A DNA stretch of 64,000 nt, from assembly GCA_948567375.1 (NCBI GenBank), contig OX419760.1:41416001-41480000 (forward strand), in the 5' to 3' direction. Positions within the stretch are counted from its first letter, which is position 1. Each line of letters begins with the position of its first letter. Below are positions 32,358-44,630 of this stretch, piece by piece. The DNA comes from Lunularia cruciata (taxonomy: Eukaryota > Streptophyta > Marchantiopsida > Lunulariales > Lunulariaceae). The notes under the pieces were generated by a model. That model was not told the origin of the DNA. It ran no database searches and saw only the letters and a program-made list of their open reading frames with translations. Both the position numbers and the translations under genes were made by a program.

Positions 32358-35102
32358 CTCCCGGGGAAGACACCTCCTTGTAAGGCCCCATATTGCTTAT
32401 CACCTCATGAGTTGGAGGAGTGTAAGACTCAAATTGTGGAGATGCTACAGAAGGAGTTCATCCAACCTAGCGTATCACCATACGGGGCTACTGTCTTGTT
32501 TGTGAAGAAGAAGGATGGTACAATGCGCATGTGCATTGACTATTGAGGTCTCAATCAGCAAACAATGAAAAACAAAGACCCCTTACCTCGCATGGATGAC
32601 TTATTTGATCAACTCCATGGAGCAAGATACTTCACCAAATTGGACTTGCAGAGCGGTAACAATAAAATCCAAATTGCAGAGGAGGATGTGTACAAAACTG
32701 CCTTTTGAACCAAGTATGGCCACTTTGAGTATCTTGTGATGCCTTTTGGCCTCACCAATGCACCCGCCACTTTCATGAGTCTAATGAATGACATATTTTT
32801 TCCATACTTGGATAAGTCTATTATTGTCTTCTTGGACAATATCTTAGTATATATTAGCACAATGACGGAACACAAACAACATCTACGAGAAGTTCTCCAG
32901 ATTCTAAGACAGAATCGATTGTATGCCAAAATCTCAAAGTGCGAGTTTGGCAAGTCTGAAGTAGAATACTTGGGGCATAGAGTAAGTGCAAAGAGCATTC
33001 AAGTATTGATAGATAAAATAGAGGTCATTCAAAAATGGCGTGCTCTAGAAGATCAGACTCAACTCAAGAGCTTCTTGGGGTTGACGGGATTCTATTGTAG
33101 ATTTTTCAAGGACTTCTCCAAGGTTGCACAGCCTTGAACGACACTACTTGGCAAGGAGAAGAAGTGGACATGGGGAACCGCACAAGAGTTGGCCTTTCAA
33201 GAATTGAAAGCTGCCTTGCTACATGCACCAATCTTGAAGTGGTATGACCCAAAATGACCAATCAAGTTGGCTACAGATGCATCAGGCATAGCAATAGGAG
33301 CAGTCCTACAACAAGAGTGGCATGACAGATGGCATCCAATTGCATATTTCTCTCAAAAGTTGTTATTGATAGAGCGCAACTACCACACCACCAAACGAGA
33401 AGAGCTGGCCATTGTTTTGGAAACCAAGCATTGGAAGCACTATTTGGGCGAGAAGGCATTTGTAGTAGAGACAGACCATAAACCTCTAGTCTACCTTGAG
33501 ACACAAAAGGATCTATCTCATTGCCAGATTTGGTGGGAAGAGTGGCGACAACGCTTCAACATGTCAATCACCTACATGGAAGGTAAGAAGCAACTTGCAG
33601 ATGCATTCACCCGCATGCCAATGGCAAACAACTTGGTGAGAGAGGTTGAGATTAACCCTAAATTTTGGCCAGAGATTCTAGCTGCTATAAAAACTGATCC
33701 GTAGATTGTAAAAGTGCAATCATCCAAAGGCATCACCAGCACCCAAGGACTCACTTTTTGTGATGGTAGATTATGGATCCCAAATGTCCCAAAATAATGC
33801 ACCACCATTCTAGCGGAATGTCATGATTTGGCCATTGCAAGTCATGTCGGAGTGGATAAGACCTTGGATGCAGTCCAACGCCATTACTATTGGCCCAAGA
33901 TGAGCAATGACGTGATGGACTACATGCGCAGCTGCCTACTTTGTCAACAAAACAAAGCCTCTAATCAAGCTCTTGCGGAGCTCCTTCAACCTCTCCCACA
34001 CCTACCCAACGTTGGGAACAAGTGAGTATGGATCTCGTTTGTGAATTACCCAAGACCACCTTAGGGTTTGACTCCATCAATGTCTTTGTGGACCGGCTTA
34101 GCAAAATGATTCATAGATGCCCTACCACCAAGGATGTGACCACTACACAACTAGCTCAATTATATTTAGATGCATTCTTCTCTCACCATGGCCTATCTAG
34201 AGTACTTATCACCGATAGAGGCACTTAATTCACCAGTTTGTTTTGGCAAACACTCTTTGGTTTCTTCAAAACCAAGTTGACCATGTCCACAGCTTATCAC
34301 CCACAAACAAATGGCCAAATAGAGAGGGCTAATTGCACTATTGAAGACATGTTACACGGCTTCACCTTAGAAGAGCAAGAGAGGTGGAACACCCTACTCC
34401 CGTTGGTGGAATTTGCTTACAACAATTCAGTGAATACATCCACCCAGGTCTCTGTTCTTCCTCATGTATGGTGAGCATCCCTTCACACCTTCTAGCTTGA
34501 TGAAGATCCGTCCAGTGGCTACCAAGGTCGATGCCGTCAACATATTTGTTTTCTAGAATCCAACACGGTGTGGAGAGCGCCAAGCATAGATTACAGATTG
34601 CACAAAATTGATAGAAGCAGTATGTTGATGCACACCGTAGGCACATGGAGTTCAATGTTGGGGATCAAGTGTGGCTATCATATTAGTTGGACCTTGTAAG
34701 CTCAGACCTCATTTTATTGGGCCTTTCTCAATTCTTCGTCGTGTCGGCGTTGTGGCCTATCACCTTGAGCTACCACCACACGTGAAGATCCATCCAGTGT
34801 TCCATGTTTCACTTCTATGCAGATATGCCCCCCGATCACGCCAAGGTCATTTCACACACGACATTTGATTGTGTTGACACTCATTGATGGCACATAAGAA
34901 TATGAAATGGAGCGTATTCTCCAAAAATGCATGCGTGGTACTTGCCATCCGTGAGTGGACCATCTCATACAATGGAAAGGTTACCCCCTCTATGAAGCAA
35001 CATGGGAGCATGCTGCCAATTTGGCACATGCACCGGTGTTGGTGAAAGCATTTGAGCAACAATTGCATAACGGGGACGTTGCATCTTAAAAGGAGAGAGG
35101 TC

Positions 35103-35836
35103 TGTAATACCACAAGCTAGCCATATGATCTAGATGTGAAATTTGGTTTGGTAACATCTAGAATGATGTTATACATGATGGTCAAAATAGATCAGATAGA
35201 AGCATCACCAAAAGAGTACTTTTACTAATAGAGCAGAAACCGAAATAGACTTGAGAACCTTAGAACCAATAGCTAAACATATGATTTAAAGGTGAGAATT
35301 GGTTTGGTAACATCTGGAAGGATGTTACACATGATGGACTAAACAGATCAGAAAGAGGTATCACCAAAAGGGGACTTCTAGTAATAGAGTAGGAATCAAA
35401 ATATGCCTGAACTTTGAATGCAATTTTGGAGGCCTAAACGGATGAGTTAGGCCTTGAAAATGTGCAAATACCCCCCTCCCCAAATAGAGGAAAGGTTGGC
35501 CTTCCCTCCCCCCTGGTTTTTCTCATTAAGAGCTTTCCAGTGGTACTTTACGTGATTCTAAACTCCTACATGAAGATTCCCTAAAAGATTCCTTCCGGTC
35601 AAAGCTTGTTTGACCAACCAGATAGGACCTAGACCAACATGTCACCCATTCAAGTAAGTAATCCAAGGGTGGAGCTTGATGACATGTCACCTATCTGTGT
35701 GTCTAATCCTATGGTGGAGCTTCCTTGGAGGAGATCATCTTTGTCTATATAATAAAGAGAAGGTGCTCCTTTGGGGCACCGAATGTTGAGTGTGTAATCT
35801 GTGTTTTCTTTCTTCTCTTGTCCTCTGAGTATTAAA
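35103..35836 (+). repeat. 3' LTR of A
   Basis: 734 bp, from TGTAATACC to GAGTATTAAA (the terminal CA has mutated to AA). It has the same 157-bp internal duplication as the 5' LTR, so the duplication was already present in the inserting element. Confidence 0.9.
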
Positions 35837-35965
35837 ATTTGTGGAAGTCTTCTTTTGGTGACACCTCTATCTGATGTACTTAGACCATGTATAACATCCC
35901 TAAAGATATTACCAAGCCAATTCCACCTCTACATAATTTTTTCTAGGCAATGGTATTAAAGAAGA

Positions 35966-37967
35966 CCACGACAAAGGCTTGGCGAGTGGGATTACGGTCA
36001 GATATCTTATGCTTTCATTGTTGCAACTAAGATTCAAGGAGGAGACTTAGATTGAGATCTTTTTCATTTCCAAGATGCAGTGCAATCACCTGAGTGGGTG
36101 AAGGCTATGGATGAGGAGTTCAAGTCATTGAAGCAGAAGAAGACTTAGAAGCTAACAACATTCCACAAAGGGAGAAACACAATCAAATGTAAGTGGTTTT
36201 ATAGAAGCAAGCTTGATGCTAATAGCAACATCTCAAGGTACAAGGCTGGACTTGTAGTGAAGGGATACTCACAACTTGCAATAATTGACTATGAGGAGAT
36301 ATTTGCTCAAGTAGTTAAGTTTAATTCCATCAAATCTGTACTTTCACTAGCTACAATAAAAGTCATGGAGATAGCACAATTGACATCAAAAGGCTTTTCT
36401 TAATGGAAATTTTCATGAGGAAATTTACTTAGAGCAGCCACAAGGTTACATAGAAGCTGGAAAGCAGAAGAGAGTTTGCAGATTATTGAAGAGTATTTAT
36501 GGTTAGAAGCAAGCCTCACGGGATTGGAACCGGAAGTTTGATGACTTCTTATTGGGATACAGGTTGCAAACATCATTTTCTGATCCTTGTGTGTATTATG
36601 GATCTAGGATAATCCTCACTATCTTTGTAAACAATGGATTGATTTGTGAAAAAGATAAATCCCATATTGTTACCATGTTAGATCACATTGTAGAGAATTT
36701 GAAGTTAAACATGGAGAAGAAAAATTATAAAAGACCAAGACCAAGGAGAGAAATATGAGAATGGAAACTCACATTGGGACACTTGAATATGTGCAAACTT
36801 CAAATGCCTAGCATGAGCTTTGGCTCTTGTAGTTTTAGGGATCATACAAGGCTCTTGAGAAGCTTCTCAAGAAGCTTCCTTGAGCCGCTTTCTTGGAATG
36901 CAAGTCTATTTCATTGGGAAACTTCTCAAGAAACTTTCTTCTAGAAGCCATTTATTTGGCATGCAAGCTAAGCTAGTCAGAACCTTCTAGAAGCTACTTA
37001 TTTGGAGTGCAAGCTAAGCTAGTCAGGAAGCTTCCCAAGAAGCTTCCTACATACTTTTGGAATATTCTAGGCTAATTTGTTAGCCCTACTAACTTTGTTG
37101 CTAAACTCCATATTGATAAAAAAAAATGCTATGTATGACTTCAGATTTTTTGTGATAGAGAAAAAATCTTAATCAGATTGACTCAAGAAAGATATGTAAC
37201 ATCAATTATAAATCAATTCAATCTTGGAGATGTATGCATATCCAATTGTTACATATTGTAGATGCCAATGCTATGCTACCAGTGATAGAAATTGAATCAT
37301 TAAGAACACCCTATCAAGAAGCAATATGATATCTAATGTATGCTATGATAGGCACAAGACCTAACAGAGCTTATGTTGTTAACATAGAAACAAAGTTTAT
37401 TTCTAATCCTTCATCTCAAACACTCAAAAGCAGTGAAGAGAATTTTCAAGTACCTCAAAGGTACTTTGGATCATGGATTAGAATTTAGTGGAGGTTTTAG
37501 TCTTGCTAATACATTAGTTGGATATTGCTATATTAATTTTGTGGGTGACTTGGATAATAGAAAGTCTAGCAATGGTTTCATAGTCATGATGAATGGTGGA
37601 CCACTAGCTTGGAGTAGCTAGTGACAACAATGCATTGTCACTTCTACCATAGAGGCAGAGTACATAGCAACATGTTCAACTACCAAAGAAGTAGTATGGC
37701 TCAGCATATCACTCAATGAATTACAATTTGGACAAGATGGTCCAACTCAAATATACATTGACGATCACAGTGCTATCAATTTGGTGTTCTTCTAAGAGTT
37801 CCACAAGAGAACCAAACACATAGAGATCCAATATCACTATGTGAGAAAGCAACAAGAGAAACATGAAACGCCAACAATCAGATTGCAGATATTTTTATGA
37901 AAGCTTTACCAGGAGATCACTTTTGTAAGTTTAGATTGGATTGTACTATTTCTTCAATGAGTGAGAG
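35966..37967 (+). pseudogene. E reverse transcriptase and RNase H (3' part of copia polyprotein)
   Basis: This continues copia E after solo LTR D. RT pieces include FLNGNFHEEIYLEQPQGYIE (about 36390-36450) and a decayed YVDD region near 36620 (LTIFVNNGLI), so the catalytic Asp pair is lost. A solo LTR splits RT at 36726-37120. RNase H follows, with a LVGYCYINFVGDLDNRKSS piece near 37505-37562 and MNGGPLAWSS before a stop at 37621. The sequence then runs to the 3' LTR at 37968. Confidence 0.82.
36726..37120 (-). repeat. Solo LTR of the B family inside copia E
   Basis: Matches the B LTR over its length with many substitutions: AGACCAAGACCAAGGAG at the left, and AATATTCTAGG then CTCCATATTGATAAA at the right. 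Flanked by AAAAT on the left and an A-rich AAAAAT on the right. Both terminal dinucleotides are mutated. The GAA/TTC array is only partly preserved. It shows that the B family was active well before B itself inserted. Confidence 0.88.
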
Positions 37968-38396
37968 TGTTGAAAGTACATTTCAGATGGTAGTACATAT
38001 GGCATTGATATAGTATGTACCTACATTATAGGTGGTAGGGTTTATAGCTAAACACCTAGCACCCAATGGCAGCATTAGTTAAGGTTAAAGTATTTAGGTC
38101 TTACCTTAGAGAAAGTGGTGGTTCATACCATCAGGATGTTGGCGGCACAATCAAGATGCTTGAGCAGCAAGACATGTAAGAAGCAGGCTGGAGAAGCAAG
38201 GCCAGACAACACTACTAAATTTATCATTAGTTTAGAACATGCATACTAGCCTGTAGGTATTCCATTCCTCAATTCATGCTAGTGGATTTGCAATGAGGGG
38301 AAATCGGTAAAAGTGCTTCATATACCTTTTTTTTATTCCTTGTATGTTATAAATGTTTGTATGGATTTGCATCAATATTTACTACAATTTTCAACA
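37968..38396 (+). repeat. 3' LTR of E
   Basis: 429 bp, TGTTGAAAG to TTTCAACA, an inverted terminal repeat of eight bases. Full-length and uninterrupted, unlike the 5' LTR. Confidence 0.88.
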
Positions 38397-39430
38397 GAAT
38401 TAGCTGCTGCCGGAGTGTTGGATAGATCAAAAAGCATTGCACGGGGTAGACTTGAGCTTGCCATTGTAATGCACCAATTTTTGCAGAACATTTATCAAAT
38501 ATCAATCATGGCATATGCACATGATGAGATGGCACGCAACATAACCATGAATCAATGAACAGGTTTGTTGGCTTTGTTCATTCTCCATCAATATTAGCTT
38601 AGTAATTTCTAGAAGTGTAGAAACTAAAAGTTCTAGAACGATTCTAGTGAAAATGACAATTGTTCCAGTGCCTTTCGGGAAAGTTTATCTAATCTAAATA
38701 ACCTACATGTATCTGGGTGGATTTATTTGCATATTGACGATTGGCTGGTTTGTGAGAAGGCTTTTGCGGCTAGTCAACTCTTTGGTGCTCACTTCCCCGG
38801 GTCGACGTACAACCCCCTTCGGATATTTTTGTTTTCTTCCAGCGAAGTTATCCTTGATAACCTATATGAGTTTGATATATTTGATATATATGAGTTTGAT
38901 ATATTTAGTGGTATATGACTACCAAAAGTAGGTGAACGATTTCATGATGCTTCCTACAGATTGAAAAGCGTACGTAAAGAAACACTTTTGAGCACATTTA
39001 CTTTAGATATCTCCATCTTTAACTCTTGGGAGAGAGTAAATGACAAGCACCGTTTGACATAAGTTTAGAGATAGTAATTGCAAGTGCAGGCTGCAATAGA
39101 ATGAGTGAAAAGGAGCTAGAAAGCTGAAAATCTACTGTTCCATTTTCAGTATCTCACTCTTGCTAGGTCACCAATTTAGATGGAAGTCAAACATACAGGT
39201 ATCCACTCACGTGGATTATAGCTTCCGAGAACCTCCAATAGGGATTATGTCCGTAGTGCATGAAAGATATTAATAAATAATGATGTGGACTGGCCTGTTT
39301 GCTCTTTCTTTGTAAATAGTTGTCTAGTCTATGCCTCATTTAAAAAAGAGTAAAGAAGCAACACAAAGAACTCGAGTGATCATTATTGAGATCTAAACGG
39401 TGTTGTATTGAAACACTAACCAGCAAAAGT
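38397..39430. other. Right flank of copia E; no supported gene
   Basis: The open frame that crosses the LTR edge (to 38558) includes LDRSKSIARGRLELAIVMHQ, which looks like an exon fragment of a host protein, but I cannot name a family. A second piece at 38705-38918 reads IYLHIDDWLVCEKAFA, faintly like the DIRS-type RT motif. A short AT repeat (GAGTTTGATATATTTGATAT) follows. None is strong enough to call. Confidence 0.35.
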
Positions 39431-41720
39431 ACTTTCAACAAAAGTTGAACTCAAAAATACAAAATAGGATAGAGAAGAGCATGAGTTGGATCACCCTCAA
39501 GAAGAATAATACTTGAACCAGCCCAATAAGAAATGACAACACCTCTAATGGGAAGTGATCAACATGGTAGGACCAATGCTTCACCAATTGGAAACAATCC
39601 TTCCCTACTACTAGAAGTTGGATGAGACTATCACTAACCATACAAAGTTGGTTGCACACCTTCATTGGGTTGCTCAAGCTGCCAATGCGTAGAAGGCAAG
39701 AGATCATGAGGAGCTCAAAAAGATCAAGGAATAGCTCTAGATTGAAGAAGAGAATTGTCATGAATTGGAGCAAATGATGGACAAGTAGAGGACAGCAAAA
39801 TAGGGAAGATAGAAGAACTATAATAGATATCTATAGAGAATACAAGTAGAGGTTCAAGTCCTTGATCTTGAAATTGAGTTGCAAAGGGCAAAACATAACA
39901 AATATCTTCATGCCCCTACAAGGAAGTGATTGCAGTGAAGGCCAAGTTGGAGCAAGCACCAGTCAAGTTTGGTATAGATGAAATCACACATGGTAGTAAC
40001 CATGTGTGATACTAGGAGCTGGTAGAAGAACACTACATTAAGGTGTTGACCAGTTGAGTTGACAAACAAGAAGAACTTATCCGCATATAGATGCAATAGG
40101 AGCTAGAATTGAGATTCAACTCATGCATGTAAACTTTGAGGAAGAATGTGCTCAAGTGCTACAACAATGGAAGCTACTACAAATCAGATGATCTAGCATG
40201 TGGAGAAAGTAACAAAGGCCCTCTCATATTAAGTCAAATTGCATGATCTAAAGACACAAATTCACACACTATTGGCAAAAGTGTACAACAATGAACAACT
40301 AGCGCACCTATTCACATCACTTAAGGGGCTTTTGAGCTAGAAGTTTGAAGGTAAGCTAAACAAGATGCTTATCAAATTCACAAATTACAAGCAAAAAGTT
40401 GAATTGCTCATACAAATGGTTAAAAGCAAAGGTAGTACTTCTTGGTAGTGTATAGATTCATGAGATTACAAATTGTAAAAAATTCCAGGTATAGGATGAT
40501 TATTGGCCTAGTAGAACAAGGAAAAAAAATTTAGACCAAAGACCTTTGTGATTGAATATTAGACACACAACATCTTTTTTGAGATCAATTTTGTAATTCA
40601 ATTAAAGATCTTCATGATCAATTGTAAAAGGAATACATAGAAGTAGAAGATGAAATTGAGGAGTTTATCTGGCATTGCAGCCTAGGAAATTATTAATTTA
40701 AGTTAGAACAGGATTAGAATCCTAAGCTTTTGATTAAGAGATAATGGGAATCCTAAGTGAATGATGTTGGATTAGTTACAAGATTCACAAGGAACCTACT
40801 TAGCTATTAAAGTCCATATGGGAAGGAAGTGTAGGAATAGTATAAATGGTTTTGGCCCCATGTAAACCAAGTTCATTTCTTCAAGGAGGAAATCAAATTT
40901 TGAAGACAAAACATTTTACTCAAAGATCTCAATGATCCATTATGTCTATATATGTTATATGCATTATGTGGGATGGATTATTTCCTCAGGTGAGTAGTGG
41001 TGAGGAAACTTGAAGTAGAAAAGTGTGTGCTAGAGTGAAGAAAATCATTTGAACTTGTCTAGAATGTTGGATTTCCAAGGTTCTAAAACAATCAAGGCAA
41101 TGCATTGAGTGGGTAATGAAGACCGTGAGCATCATGAAGTACCATGGTACAGAAAAGCTAGGTGATACAATCAATCCAAGACTCCTTCAGAATTTTGCCT
41201 TTTAGGAAGGGTATTACACATTCTTTGTGGTTGTATTCATGAGAGTGATAGGACTTTTGTGTTAAAATTACCCAAGAAGTAGGAATTGAGATTGTCATGT
41301 GCATAGTACTAGTGCTAACTATATTTTGGCATGTTTTTTATAGTCATGATGCTAAAAAAGTCTGAAAAATCAACAAAAATCAAGTGCTCATGGCCACCAT
41401 CCCAATCTCATCTTTCTTAGGGAGTGATATGCATTACAAAGTGACCTTCATGATGAATGAACCATCACTTCCAAGAATAATTTGGAAAGCATTGGCAATG
41501 AAAGTGATTTTAGTTTTCCCTTTTTGTAAGGCGCCACAAGGGGTGACTCTACCTTCCTTTGTGAATAATTCTGCCCAAGAGGTTGAACAAGAAACAATAT
41601 AAGTTGACCATCATGACACTTTCTTTCATCTTCTATTCATTTCCAACTTGTATTTCTATGGGAACATTTGATTCTTATTGTTTTAACGTATTTTGGTTGA
41701 CATTGAGTTATTACAATTGT
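39431..41720 (+). pseudogene. Decayed coiled-coil repeat gene, copy 2
   Basis: Glu/Lys/Gln-rich coding traces run through about 39640-40440 on the plus strand with frequent stops. The open frame 41384-41602 gives a cleaner C-terminal piece (EPSLPRIIWKALAMKVILVF and SFVNNSAQEVEQE). Sequence from about 41180 onward matches 2340-2660, including CTGCCCAAGA and a following CTTTC/CTTCC tract. The family is not recognised; its dispersed copies and coil-rich protein suggest a mobile element component. Confidence 0.4.
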
Positions 41721-44460
41721 AGCATATTTAGATGTAGGAAAATAGTAAAGAGATAATAAGCATTATGTTCAAATATTATTGATGTAGTCAAATTGCTTCC
41801 TCTTATAGTAACAAGTCTAAATATCCAAGTGCTTTATCAAGGAGAACTACCTAAAATTCTTCAAACTTGGGAACTATATTTGCATCATAGGAAGCTAGAG
41901 GACAATATACTAATTTGAATAATTCATGCTTTGAATCCAAAGGGCTTTTACTAAGAGAATTATAAAAAATTATTCAAACTTGTGAGCTATATTTGCATTT
42001 GAAAAAGCCAGATGATAATTTATAATTTGAATAATTAATGCTTAAAATTGATGAGATTATGAAACTTCTTGGAAAAATAAAAATAATTTTTATTCAAGTA
42101 TAAAGGGTCCTTGAGTTCCTAACATCTAAGACATCTATTTGAAGATTATATAATTTGAATTCATATAAAAACCACATGTTATAACAATTATGGATGCTAG
42201 AGTAATAATTCCTTCAAGATACAACATAAAAAATTTAATTTAATTTAATATAAGATCTGGGTGATGAAAAATGAATTAATATAAGATAATATAAGGTCTT
42301 CAAGTTCCTAACATCATGCATATTACATAATTTAAATGTTTTAATTCAAAATCTAAAAGTTATTTTCAAGTTATTAATGCCAGAATAATAATTCCTTTGA
42401 GATAATATATAAAAGATTGTCAAATGCCCATAAGGTGTAGGTTCTCATATGACAAAGCAGTTGATATTGATATACTTACAACTAGCTACATGCTAGTCAA
42501 GTCTTAGAATTTAAACATAACATATAAAACTATTTGACACTATTATAGCATAAAAAATATCCAACACTATTAAAGGCATATGGATTATTTAGTGCTTTGT
42601 TTAAATTCAATACACTGCCAAGTAATTCTTCAATTGGTTCAAATGTTAGACTTAGCAATAATGGTATATATGAGGTGGATATTGTGCTTAGTAGGTTTGC
42701 AAAACTAGATCAAAAGTCACTTGAGGTAGAAACAAATTCTTGAACTTAGTGTTAATGATATATATGAGTTGGATAGTATGCTAAGTAGGTTTGTAGATCT
42801 AGTTTAAATTCATTTGAGAGAGGAAAATATGATAGCTGTAGAGTACTTGCATTGTATGAACCAGAATTGATCTAGATAAGTTAGCTAAGCTCAAGTATTG
42901 GAAAAGACGATATGGAATTCTATAATAGGTATAGAAAGCAATAACAATATCCAAGAAGAGGATGAAGTCGTCTTGGAGGAAGCACTCCATGTTGCTAACT
43001 ATAATTATTTCAAAGAATCCTTTTACATGATAAAATTGTGTTTACAATAAAATTATTTTAATATGTATGATTTATTACTTTAATTCAGAATTTGTCAAGA
43101 GTACAGAGACTATGTACATATTGCAACAATAAGATGAGTAAGCTCCTCAATTTATATTAGAAAAATAAGTTATTTAATCAACATTTAAATGTTTCAAATG
43201 AGAGAAAATCTAACTCTTCATCTAAATATTTTATCAGATTTTAGTTGAAAATCTAAACTTCCATGAGTATATAACTTGAGAACTTTGAGTATGATTATAT
43301 TATCTATAAATGTAAAGCTTTTATTATTTCTACAACTACACATGTAGAAGAAAAAACTATGTAGCCAATTAGATAAATAAAAATTATGTATTTTAATTAG
43401 ATAAATGAATTTTCACCTTATTGCTTTCATTCATCACATCTCTTCACCATTCAAACTTTGTTGCATCATTTAAAGTACATTGCACATGCTCTCTATTCTC
43501 TTATTTAATTCTACTATATAAAATGATAGACTTACCACAATCCTAAGTTTGCTTCTTCTCTCAGAAATGGATCAACTGGTCTAACTTATTCTTTTGCAAA
43601 TTTTATGAGAAAATAAATACTTGGCAATCTATATTGCTTGTCCTCGTAAGCAATGCTATTAGCAACTCTGATCATATTTGGTAAGTACTAAAATTGCTTG
43701 AGTGGGTCATCCTCCTAATCATATGCTCAAATATGAATCTACATCCAAGTTATGAGCTCTTGTAGAAGTATAAAACATATGTTTTTCACAAGGTACTCTC
43801 TAGCCACTCTTCCATGTTCCCAAATGTTTTTTGCAACACACCACAATAAAGTGACTCTTGATTGTTTTAGAATAATATGCAGTTTGCTTTTTGAATCAAG
43901 ATAGCTAGAGTTTGCAAGCAATATCACTGTTCAACATTGCTTGCAACCAAAAAAAAGCATAAATCTTTTATTGTAGGTCCTAAATTTATCATGCAAACAT
44001 GACCAAGTACCTTGATGTTGTGTAAAATTATGCAATCTTCTTTACCTAGATAATGTTAAATTCCATCAAATCTCAGATTAGAGAAAACAAGTTAAATAAG
44101 CTATTATCTCATTTACAAGAAAATAGATTTTTGTATATTAAATATTAGTGCATAACAAATAGTTAAACTATAAGATATGAAATTAAGCAAAGACTTAAGC
44201 ATAGAGTTCTAAAAAGTGGAGTTTAAGTAAGATTTGACTATGAGTTTGAGAAAGAGGAGCTCAATCTAATGAAAGACTTAGGTAGAGACTTATTTAATTT
44301 GAGGGTTAGACGTTCTTTATAAATTGCATTATGGACTAACCTAATTGAAGTAGAGGCAGGTTTTAATGATTTTGTTCCATTGGAGCATTTATACTTGCAT
44401 CCAAAGAAAAATCAATAAAACTATGACAATTTTAAGAAGTTGTAGAGATTATAAGGTAAC
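41721..44460. other. Very AT-rich spacer with local tandem duplications
   Basis: No gene seen. Degenerate two-copy repeats are visible: period about 113 bp (copies near 41859 and 41972, sharing TTCAAACTTG.GA.CTATATTTGCAT) and period about 94 bp (copies from 42651 and 42745, sharing CTTAG, GATATATATGAG-like and CTAAGTAGGTTTG-like sequence). Open frames here are short and biased to Ile, Leu and Asn, as expected by chance. Confidence 0.5.
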
Positions 44461-44630
44461 GATAAAGAAAGATACACACAAGGAATAGAAGTATTAGAGC
44501 AAAGATTATACAAATTGATAAGAGAAATAAAAATATTTGAACCAAGATAAAGAAAGATACACACAAGGAATAGAAGTATTAGAGCAAAGATTATACAAAT
44601 TGATAAGAGAAATAAAAATATTTGAACCAA
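44461..44630. repeat. Perfect 85-bp tandem duplication
   Basis: 44461-44545 and 44546-44630 are identical over all 85 bases, beginning GATAAAGAAAGATACACACA and ending ATATTTGAACCAA. The lack of differences in otherwise decayed sequence indicates a recent event (or an assembly artefact). Confidence 0.95.

Larger units (their letters stand above)
26100..35090 (+). pseudogene. A pol (protease, RT, RNase H, integrase, chromodomain), split by B
   Basis: The protease near 26170-26215 reads LIDPRATKNF, with Pro-Arg where active retropepsins have Ser/Thr-Gly; C shares this. Pol reaches 26714 and resumes at 32358 after B. RT then follows ([11 protein letters not shown] near 32745, FLDN near 32832 in place of FLDD), with RNase H (LATDASGIAIGAVLQQ near 33270) and the H2C2 finger (33840-33960). 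The integrase core lies at 34040-34450 (LITDRGT, TAYHPQTNGQIERAN). A chromodomain at about 34900-35070 includes LIQWKGYPLYEATWE. In-frame stops at 32544, 32706, 33255, 33702, 33795 and 34226, and one in the chromodomain, mostly fit CGA, CAG or CAA turned into stops. One frameshift lies near 34005. Confidence 0.88.
23597..35836 (+). mobile_element. Ty3/gypsy chromovirus A, interrupted by B
   Basis: LTRs lie at 23597-24332 and 35103-35836 with a primer-binding site at 24334. A polypurine tract (AAAAGGAGAGAGGTC) ends at 35102. The flanking 5-mers ATTGG (23592-23596) and ATTTG (35837-35841) are a slightly decayed duplication inside solo LTR D. Removing B (26715-32357) leaves about 6.6 kb. LTR divergence by eye is near 5%, intermediate between E (old) and B (young). 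The pol ends in a chromodomain. Confidence 0.9.
23112..35960 (-). mobile_element. Solo LTR D (chromovirus A/C family), interrupted by element A
   Basis: The two parts 23112-23596 and 35837-35960 join into an LTR like that of element C. A perfect target duplication GAAGA flanks it (23107-23111 and 35961-35965) within the coding region of copia E. Its left end reads TGTAAATAT and its right end is a mutated TATTAAA. Confidence 0.85.
15713..38396 (+). mobile_element. Ty1/copia element E, host of a nested insertion series
   Basis: The LTRs start TGTTGAAAG at 15713 and 37968; the 3' one ends TTTCAACA at 38396 and the 5' one ends at about 20530 in a mutated TTTTCAATA. Subtracting the insertions F (15938-20341), D (23112-35960) and the solo LTR at 36726-37120 leaves about 5.0 kb, a normal copia length. 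The coding order is gag, protease, integrase, reverse transcriptase, RNase H on the plus strand, all heavily mutated. The flanks TAGTT and GAATT do not form a clean target duplication, so one edge may be rearranged. A partial copy of the LTR start lies just outside at about 15568-15620. Confidence 0.85.

Noticed and set aside
15708-38401. Clean target-site duplication for copia E
   Set aside because: The flanking 5-mers TAGTT and GAATT share only two positions, so no duplication is claimed.
38313-38558. Open frame crossing the right edge of copia E as a host gene
   Set aside because: Its N-terminal part is LTR sequence; the remainder looks exon-like but is too short and unrecognised to call.
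38705-38918. IYLHIDDWLV motif resembling DIRS-type reverse transcriptase
   Set aside because: Only one motif of about ten residues, with no further RT blocks, tyrosine recombinase or split repeats nearby. Chance or a very old relic.
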